A DNA stretch of 47,790 nucleotides from Nocardia otitidiscaviarum NBRC 14405 (GTDB lineage Bacteria > Actinomycetota > Actinomycetes > Mycobacteriales > Mycobacteriaceae). The position numbers and the translations under genes are program-made. Of this stretch, positions 42,693 through 47,790 are shown in pieces. Under the pieces are notes generated by a model, which saw nothing but the letters and a program-made list of their open reading frames with translations, searched no databases and was not told where the DNA came from. Within the stretch, counting starts at the first letter, position 1; each line of letters starts with the position of its first letter. Where the stretch lies: NCBI RefSeq assembly GCF_000308635.1, contig NZ_BAGD01000112.1, forward strand, positions 1-47,790, in the 5' to 3' direction.

Positions 42693-43742
42693 ATGTTCGT
42701 CGCGCTCCGAGATCTGCGCGCCGCTCGCGGCCGCTTCCTGCTCATCACCCTGGTGGTCACCATGGTGGCGCTGCTCGTGAGTTTTCTCAGCGGCCTCACC
42801 TCCGGTCTGGCGCACCAGAACATCTCCGCCGTGCAGTCGCTGCGGACCGATACCGTGGTGTTCGCCGATACCGGCGGCGCGGCGTCGTTCGACACCTCGA
42901 CGCTGACCGCCGAGCAGGTGGATGCGTGGCAGCGTACCGGCGGCACGGTGGACCCGATCGGCATCAGCCGCACGCGCGCCACCGCCGCGGATGGCCCGCC
43001 GACCCAGGTGGCGTTGTTCGGGGTCGGCGGCACCCCGTTCGGCAATCGAGTGGCAACCACCTCGGGTGAGGTGGTGCTCAGCAGTTCGGCGGCCAAGGAG
43101 CTGCGCGCGCACGCCGGGGACACGGTCGAACTGGGTTCGGATGCGTTCACCGTTCGTGGAGTGACCGGTGACGACTGGTACGCGCACACGCCGGTGGTGT
43201 GGATGACGCTGTCGGACTGGCAGGCGCTGAGTCCCGGATCCGGTGCGGCCACCATTCTCGCGGTGTCGGGGGTCTCCGACCTCGCGGCCGCCAACGCCGC
43301 CGCGCACACCATCACCACCTCCACCGCGGATTCGCTGTCGGCGATGAGTTCGTACGAGGCCGAGAACGGTTCGCTCACCCTCATGACGGTCATGCTCTTC
43401 GCCATCTCCGCGCTGGTGATCGGCGCGTTCTTCACGGTGTGGACGATTCAGCGCACCGCCGATATCGCGACGCTGAAAGCCCTGGGCGCGACCACCGGCT
43501 CGCTGGTGCGCGACGCGCTGGGGCAGGCGCTGGTGGTGTTGCTCATCGGCGTGGGGCTCGGGGTCGGCGGCACCGCGCTGGCGAGCCTGTTCCTCGGCGA
43601 CGCACTGCCTTTCGTGCTCAGCGCGTCCACGACGCTGTTCCCCGCGGCGGCCCTGATCGTCCTCGGCCTGCTCGGCGCGGCCTTCGCCCTGCGCTTCCTC
43701 GTCACCACCGATCCGCTCACCGCACTCAACCAAGCCCGCTGA
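42693..43742 (+). CDS. ABC transporter permease, FtsX/MacB type
   Basis: 349 residues. An N-terminal membrane helix (FLLITLVVTMVALLVSFLSG) is followed by an extracytoplasmic domain of about 190 residues and three C-terminal membrane helices, starting at LMTVMLFAISALVIGAFFTVW. This is the MacB/FtsX topology used for export or envelope functions driven by a separate ATPase. GGAG is only 2 bases before ATG 42693, rather close, but no better start exists. The ATPase gene follows after 26 bases. The cargo is unknown. Confidence 0.9.
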   Translation: MFVALRDLRAARGRFLLITLVVTMVALLVSFLSGLTSGLAHQNISAVQSLRTDTVVFADTGGAASFDTSTLTAEQVDAWQRTGGTVDPIGISRTRATAADGPPTQVALFGVGGTPFGNRVATTSGEVVLSSSAAKELRAHAGDTVELGSDAFTVRGVTGDDWYAHTPVVWMTLSDWQALSPGSGAATILAVSGVSDLAAANAAAHTITTSTADSLSAMSSYEAENGSLTLMTVMLFAISALVIGAFFTVWTIQRTADIATLKALGATTGSLVRDALGQALVVLLIGVGLGVGGTALASLFLGDALPFVLSASTTLFPAAALIVLGLLGAAFALRFLVTTDPLTALNQAR

Positions 43743-43768
43743 CAATGGCTGCCGCACAGGAGTTCTCG

Positions 43769-44497
43769 ATGACCACCGCACTCACCGTCACCGATCTGAC
43801 CCTCACCTACCCCGACGGGTCCGACCGCGTCACCGCCCTGGACCGGGTCGCGCTGTCCGTGCGCGGCGGCGAGATCGCGGCCATCACCGGCCCGTCCGGC
43901 TCCGGCAAGTCCAGCCTGTTGGCCGTGGTGTCGACGCTCATCCGTCCGGACTCCGGTCGCGTCGTACTCGACACCGGATCCGGCGCGATCGACCTCGCCC
44001 GGCTGAACCGCCGCGCGGCGGCCGCCCTGCGACGCGAACAGATCGGCATCGTCTTCCAGCAGCCCAACCTCATTCCCGCGCTCACCGCGCTGGAACAGCT
44101 GGAGGCCATGACCCATCTGGGCCAGCGTCTGCTGGTCTCGCCCGCTCGCCGCCGCGCCACCCGCGCCCGCGCCCGCGACCTCCTCGCCGCCGTCGGCCTC
44201 GCCGACCACGCCCACAAGCGCCCCGCCCAACTCTCCGGCGGTCAGCGCCAGCGCGTGAACATCGCCCGCGCCCTCATGAACGACCCGGCGCTGCTGGTCA
44301 TCGACGAACCCACCAGCGCCCTGGACCAGGAACGCGGCGCGGCCATCATCGATCTCATCGTCGAGGTGGCCCACACCCACCACCCCGCCACCCTGCTCGT
44401 CACCCACGACCCCACCCACCTGCACCACATGACCACCGTGCACACCATGCTCGACGGCCACCTCACCCCGGCCCGCCCCGCTCACCTGGCAGCCTGA
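43769..44497 (+). CDS. ABC transporter ATP-binding protein, LolD/MacB type
   Basis: 242 residues. Walker A GPSGSGKS (41-48), Q-loop VFQQPNLIPALT, signature LSGGQRQRVNIARAL (155 onward), Walker B LLVIDEPTSALD and the H-loop His213 are all intact. The FQQPNLIPALT form is typical of ATPases that partner MacB/FtsX permeases. ATG 43769 is chosen over 43745 because CAGGAG lies 7 bases upstream of it. It forms an exporter with the preceding permease. The palindromic element at 44502 begins 4 bases after its stop. Confidence 0.94.
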   Translation: MTTALTVTDLTLTYPDGSDRVTALDRVALSVRGGEIAAITGPSGSGKSSLLAVVSTLIRPDSGRVVLDTGSGAIDLARLNRRAAAALRREQIGIVFQQPNLIPALTALEQLEAMTHLGQRLLVSPARRRATRARARDLLAAVGLADHAHKRPAQLSGGQRQRVNIARALMNDPALLVIDEPTSALDQERGAAIIDLIVEVAHTHHPATLLVTHDPTHLHHMTTVHTMLDGHLTPARPAHLAA

Positions 44498-44501
44498 CGC
44501 C

Positions 44502-44556
44502 GAGGGGGAACCGGTGGCGGGCTCCGCTCGGCCGATGCCGCCACCCGTTCCCTCTC
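44502..44556. repeat. Palindromic intergenic element, copy 2
   Basis: The left arm GAGGGGGAACCGGTGGCGG (44502-44520) is identical to copy 1. The right arm (44538-44556) pairs at 17 of 19 positions around a 17-base loop. The loop resembles the reverse complement of the loop in copy 1, so the copies are inserted in opposite orientation. It lies between two convergent stop codons and may terminate transcription in both directions. Confidence 0.85.
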
Positions 44557-44569
44557 GCGGGTTGATCGG

Positions 44570-45175
44570 TCAGAGTTGGCCGCAGTCGGCGATGCGGATG
44601 GGGGCGGTGGTGGCGCCGGAGTCGGTGCCGGCGCGGGCTATCGCGTCGAGGAGGGGGAGGCCCTCGGTGACCTGGCCGAAGACTACGTGGCGGCCGTCGA
44701 GCCAGGGGGTTTCGGCGAAGGTGATGAAGAACTGGGAGCCGTTGGTGCCGGGGCCGGAGTTGGCCATGGAGAGGACGCCGGGGCCGGTGTGGGTCCGGGT
44801 GAAGTTCTCGTCGGCGAACTTGCCGCCGTAGATGCTCTCGCCGCCGGTGCCGTCTCCGGCGGTGAAATCGCCGCCCTGCGCCATGAATCCGGGAATCACC
44901 CGATGGAACGCGCTGCCCTTGTAATGCAGCACCGCCCCGCTCGAACTGGTCCCCTTCTCCCCCGTGCACAGTGCCCGGAAATTCTCGGCGGTCCGCGGCA
45001 CCGCATCCGCGAACAATTCCATGACCAGCCGCCCCACCGGCTGCTCACCAATGGTGATGTCGAAGAAGACGTACGGATTGTGGCCGTGGGCGGCGGCGGT
45101 TCGAGTGCCGAACGCCACGGCTCCCACAGCGACGGCGGCGGATACGAGAGCGGACCTACGTGACAGCGGAGTCAT
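44570..45175 (-). CDS. Exported cyclophilin-type peptidyl-prolyl isomerase
   Basis: 201 residues from ATG 45175, which has AAGAAGG just upstream. The N-terminus (MTPLSRRSALVSAAVAVGAV, then ...RTAAAHG) is a signal peptide with twin arginines and an AxA cleavage site, so Tat export is possible. The mature part is a cyclophilin: FHRVIPGFMAQGGDF, GTNGSQFFIT and WLDGRHVVFGQV hold the usual active-site Arg, Phe, Met, Gln, Phe, Trp and His. It should catalyse proline cis-trans isomerisation in proteins outside the membrane. A longer frame to 45214 lacks a sensible N-terminus. Confidence 0.92.
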   Translation of the reverse strand: MTPLSRRSALVSAAVAVGAVAFGTRTAAAHGHNPYVFFDITIGEQPVGRLVMELFADAVPRTAENFRALCTGEKGTSSSGAVLHYKGSAFHRVIPGFMAQGGDFTAGDGTGGESIYGGKFADENFTRTHTGPGVLSMANSGPGTNGSQFFITFAETPWLDGRHVVFGQVTEGLPLLDAIARAGTDSGATTAPIRIADCGQL

Positions 45176-45256
45176 CGACCTTCTTCCTGTTCGGATCGGA
45201 CGGCAGCATGCCATATGCCGCGCAGCACCGGGTGCGAACCACGAAGGCGATCCGAT

Positions 45257-46219
45257 TCAGGAGCGCAGTGCCCGGTCGATGCGGGAGCGCAGGGTGCGGA
45301 GTTCCGTGGCGAGTTCGGGGGTTTCGTGAAGATCGAAGTCGACGCCCAGGTCGAGGAGGCGGTGGGCGAGCCATTCCGGGGAGTCGTCGCGGTGGGCGTC
45401 GAGACGGCAGGTGTGGTCGTCGAGGGGGAGGATGTCGCCGGGGAGGTCGCCGAGGCGGCCGGTGACGCGGTGGGCGGGGGCGTGGATGGTGGCGCGGACG
45501 TGGAATGTCGGTGTGCCCCAGTCGGTTCGCTCACCCGCCACGTAGGCGGCGGGGTTGTCCGCAGGTAGCGGTCGGGGTGTGAAGCGGGCGGCGGTGGGGT
45601 GCGGACGGGTGATGCGGTCGACGCGGAAGGAGCGCCAGGCGTCGCGGTCGAGGTCGAAGCAGACCAGGTACCAGCGGTGGCGGGTGGAGACGAGGCCGAC
45701 GGGTTCGGTGTGACGACGGGATTCGGCCCCGGCGGCCGAGTGGTAGGTGAAGCGGACGCGTTCCCGGTTGGTGATGGCGGCGGCCAGGGTGGTGAGGATG
45801 TCCGGGTCCACCGGCGTGCGAGCGGACACCGGTGTCGCGGTGGCGGTGGCCAGGACGCGGACGCGGCGGCGCAGTGCGGCCGGGAGCACCTGTTCGAGTT
45901 TGGTCAGGGCGCGGACGGACGCCTCCTCGATACCCGCGACCGCCACACCCGCGGCAGCGCGCAGACCGACCGCGATGGCGACGGCTTCCTCGTCGTCCAG
46001 CAGCAGCGGCGGCAGGGCAGCGCCCGCGACCAGGCGGTATCCCCCGGCCGCGCCCAGGGTGGCCTCGACCGGATAGCCGAGTTCGCGCAGGCGCTCGATA
46101 TCGCGGCGCACCGTGCGATCGGTGACGCCCAGCCGTTCGGCCAGTTCGCTCCCCGGCCAGTCACGCGGGGTCTGTAGCAGCGAGAGCAACCGCAGCAGTC
46201 GCGCCGGTGTGTCCGTCAT
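45257..46219 (-). CDS. YafY-type transcriptional regulator with WYL domain
   Basis: 320 residues from ATG 46219. The N-terminal winged helix (about 6-60: RLLRLLSLLQTPRDWPGSEL, GVTDRTVRRDIERLRELGYP) is the DeoR-like form of this family. The central WYL domain (HRWYLVCFDLDRDAWRSFRV, DRI) is thought to bind a small ligand or nucleic acid, and a C-terminal WCX-like region follows. ATGs at 46228 and 46240 are possible, but 46240 lies inside the inverted repeat that is probably the operator. It is divergent from the epoxide hydrolase gene, which it probably controls. Confidence 0.9.
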   Translation of the reverse strand: MTDTPARLLRLLSLLQTPRDWPGSELAERLGVTDRTVRRDIERLRELGYPVEATLGAAGGYRLVAGAALPPLLLDDEEAVAIAVGLRAAAGVAVAGIEEASVRALTKLEQVLPAALRRRVRVLATATATPVSARTPVDPDILTTLAAAITNRERVRFTYHSAAGAESRRHTEPVGLVSTRHRWYLVCFDLDRDAWRSFRVDRITRPHPTAARFTPRPLPADNPAAYVAGERTDWGTPTFHVRATIHAPAHRVTGRLGDLPGDILPLDDHTCRLDAHRDDSPEWLAHRLLDLGVDFDLHETPELATELRTLRSRIDRALRS

Positions 46220-46237
46220 GTCTGCCATTGTGCCGTT

Positions 46238-46264
46238 CATCTAGGAACGAAACAGTCCTAGATG
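46238..46264. promoter_or_regulatory. Candidate operator between the WYL regulator and epoxide hydrolase
   Basis: CATCTAGGA, a 9-base spacer and TCCTAGATG form a perfect 9-bp inverted repeat. It lies 48 bases before the hydrolase start and 19 bases before the preferred regulator start, a fitting place for auto- and cross-regulation. Centre-to-centre distance of the arms is 18 bases, close to two helical turns. Confidence 0.6.
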
Positions 46265-46311
46265 GCGCGTAGCGTGTCGCTCAGATCGCACGAACGACAC
46301 AGGAGCCGGTA

Positions 46312-47448
46312 ATGACCAACGAGATCCGCCCCTTCCGCATCGCCGTCCCGCAGGCCGATATCGACGACCTGAACGACCGCCTCGCCCGCACCCGCTGGTC
46401 GCCGTCGCTGCCGGGACAGGACTGGGACAAGGGCGTACCGGTCTCCTATCTGAAGGAGCTGGCCGAGTACTGGCGCACGGAATTCGACTGGCGCGCACAG
46501 GAAGCCGCACTCAACGAGTTTCCGCAATTCATCACCGAGATCGACGGCCTGGACGTGCATTTCCTGCACGTGCGCTCGCCCGAACCGGACGCGCTGCCGC
46601 TCATCCTGACCCACGGCTGGCCGAACAGCTTCGTGGAGTTCACCAAATCCATTGGCATGCTGACCGATCCGCAGCGGAACGGTGGCGATCCGGCGCACGC
46701 GTTCCATGTGGTGATCCCGTCGGTCCCCGGCTTCACCTTCTCCGAGGCTCCCCGGGAACTCGGTATGTCACCCCGCAAGGTGGCGGAGATGTGGGTGGAG
46801 CTCATGGACCGGCTCGGCTACGACCGCTACGGCGTCCAGGGCGGCGACCTGGGCGTGTATGTGGTGCAGGAGATGGCCATCGCCGCACCGGACCGCGTGG
46901 TCGGCGTGCACATCGACGGCGGAGTCGGCATGCCCACAGCGGCGGATGTGCCGACCATGAATGCCGAGGAGCGCGCGGAGTGGGACATGATGCAGAAATG
47001 GATGACGGGTGTGGACCACCACGTCCTGCTGCACGACGCCCCGGAGACCTTCGCCGCCGCGTGGACGGATTCCCCGGTCGGCCTGCTGGCGTGGCTGGTG
47101 CACAAGTTCACCGAATTCGCCCCACTGGCCGACCAGCTCGAGGACGCCGTCGAACGCGACCACCTGCTCACCAATATCAGCCTGTACTGGTTCACCAATA
47201 CCGCCGCCACCTCCAGCTGGCCCATGTACAACGGCCTCGGTGACGACGGTTTCGCCTGGCCGAAGGGCCAGCGGCTGGTGCCCATGGGCGTCTACGGCGG
47301 CGGCTCGGCCCTGATGCGCCGACTCGCCGAACGGGACAACCTCATCACCCACTGGCCCGAGGGCAATACCGGCAACCACTTCGTCGCCATGGAACTGCCC
47401 GAGATGCACACCGCGGACATCCGTACCTTCTTCGCGAAGATGCGCTGA
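46312..47448 (+). CDS. Epoxide hydrolase (EPHX1-like, alpha/beta hydrolase)
   Basis: 378 residues. The N-terminal part (RPFRIAVPQADIDDLNDRLA, RTRWS; DWRAQEAALNEFPQF) is the EHN domain of microsomal-type epoxide hydrolases. The alpha/beta domain has the oxyanion motif HGWP (101-104), the nucleophile Asp179 in VQGGDLGVYV and the catalytic His356 in GNHFVAMELPE. It should open epoxides to diols by an ester intermediate; the natural substrate is unknown, as is usual for this group in actinobacteria. AGGAG lies 6 bases before ATG 46312. The stop is 10 bases from that of the convergent acetoacetyl-CoA synthetase gene. Confidence 0.93.
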   Translation: MTNEIRPFRIAVPQADIDDLNDRLARTRWSPSLPGQDWDKGVPVSYLKELAEYWRTEFDWRAQEAALNEFPQFITEIDGLDVHFLHVRSPEPDALPLILTHGWPNSFVEFTKSIGMLTDPQRNGGDPAHAFHVVIPSVPGFTFSEAPRELGMSPRKVAEMWVELMDRLGYDRYGVQGGDLGVYVVQEMAIAAPDRVVGVHIDGGVGMPTAADVPTMNAEERAEWDMMQKWMTGVDHHVLLHDAPETFAAAWTDSPVGLLAWLVHKFTEFAPLADQLEDAVERDHLLTNISLYWFTNTAATSSWPMYNGLGDDGFAWPKGQRLVPMGVYGGGSALMRRLAERDNLITHWPEGNTGNHFVAMELPEMHTADIRTFFAKMR

Positions 47449-47458
47449 ACCGGGCGGA

Positions 47459-47790
47459 TCAGGGCTGGGCGGGCCGCTGCGCGGCGTACCAGTCCAGCAG
47501 TTCCGGGGCGTCGATGGCGTTGGGCGAGACCACGCGCGACACATCGGCTCCCTGGAGCAGTTTCTTCAGCGGTACCTCGAGTTTCTTGCCGGTGCGGGTG
47601 TGCGGGATGGCGGGGGCGACGATGATCTCGTCGGGGATGTGCCGGGGCGACACTTGTTCGCGGACAGCGGTATTGATGCGGCGCTTGAGGTCGTCGTCGA
47701 GGTGGGTGTCGTCGGTGAGGACGACGAACAGGGGCATCCAGTAGCCGCCGTCGGGTTGTTCGATGCCCAGGACGAGGGATTCGGTGATCT
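47459..47790 (-). CDS. Acetoacetyl-CoA synthetase, C-terminal part (gene continues beyond window)
   Basis: The last 110 residues of a gene whose start lies to the right of the window. The sequence (SLVLGIEQPDGGYWMPLFVV, DDDLKRRINTAVREQVSPRH, PDEIIVAPAIPHTRTGKKLE, VPLKKLL) fits the C-terminal domain of acetoacetate-CoA ligases. These are ANL enzymes that make acetoacetyl-CoA from acetoacetate and ATP. The lysine of TGKKLEVP is the catalytic A10 lysine. Other acyl-CoA synthetases are possible, but VSPRHIPDEI and IPHTRTGKK are typical of this group. Confidence 0.82.
   Translation of the reverse strand, partial: ITESLVLGIEQPDGGYWMPLFVVLTDDTHLDDDLKRRINTAVREQVSPRHIPDEIIVAPAIPHTRTGKKLEVPLKKLLQGADVSRVVSPNAIDAPELLDWYAAQRPAQP

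Noticed and set aside
41407..42780. Plus-strand open frame opposite the histidine kinase
   Set aside because: The opposite strand encodes a complete kinase with all motifs; this frame is Gly/His/Arg-rich noise.
42582..44485. Minus-strand open frames (42582-43781, 43448-44485) opposite the ABC transporter genes
   Set aside because: The plus strand holds intact permease and ATPase genes with Walker motifs; the minus frames lack any motif.

Overview
The window is very GC-rich, genes are densely packed, many start codons are GTG, and the gene families are typical of mycolic-acid Actinobacteria: giant NRPS, an F420-type PPOX enzyme, an XRE/MmyB regulator beside an SDR, a YafY/WYL regulator and a DUF3291 protein. 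It is most probably a Nocardia or a close relative in Nocardiaceae. This is a judgement from gene content; no rRNA gene is present to confirm it.

Region 1 (1-35814, minus strand) is three quarters of the window and is one uninterrupted reading frame. It encodes a non-ribosomal peptide synthetase (NRPS) of at least 11,938 residues that runs off the left edge inside its 11th module. All ten carrier-protein serines checked lie in the same frame. Module order from the N-terminus is C-A-T (1), C-A-T (2-5), C-A-T-E (6), C-A-T (7-10), C-A... (11). Specificity residues read off by eye give Ser for modules 4, 7 and 9, Thr for module 5, a hydrophobic D-residue for module 6, one shared unassigned code for modules 2 and 8, and further unassigned codes for modules 1, 3 and 10. 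The first C domain resembles the starter-type C domains of EntF and DhbF, so the peptide is probably N-capped by an acyl or aryl group or by an upstream chain. No thioesterase, MbtH protein, carrier loader or tailoring gene is visible, so the rest of the cluster must lie to the left.

Region 2 (about 35815-36106) is the only sizeable gene-free stretch. It holds the presumed NRPS promoter, a perfect 16-bp palindrome and a probable cobM terminator. It marks the right-hand border of the biosynthetic locus.

Region 3 (36107-47790) is housekeeping and accessory chromosome. In order it holds cobM (cobalamin synthesis), a PPOX-fold F420/flavin enzyme, a cysteine-rich SufR-like regulator with a DUF3291 gene, a small conserved hypothetical protein plus SDR facing an XRE/MmyB regulator, a NarL-type two-component system facing a MacB-like ABC exporter, an exported cyclophilin, a WYL regulator facing an epoxide hydrolase, and the C-terminal end of an acetoacetyl-CoA synthetase.

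Most of region 3 is built of divergent regulator/target pairs, and several of the shared promoter gaps hold an inverted repeat that could be the operator (39830-39840, 42610-42644, 46238-46264). Two copies of one palindromic intergenic element (36893-36947 and 44502-44556) sit just behind stop codons and look like a dispersed repeat that may act as a terminator.
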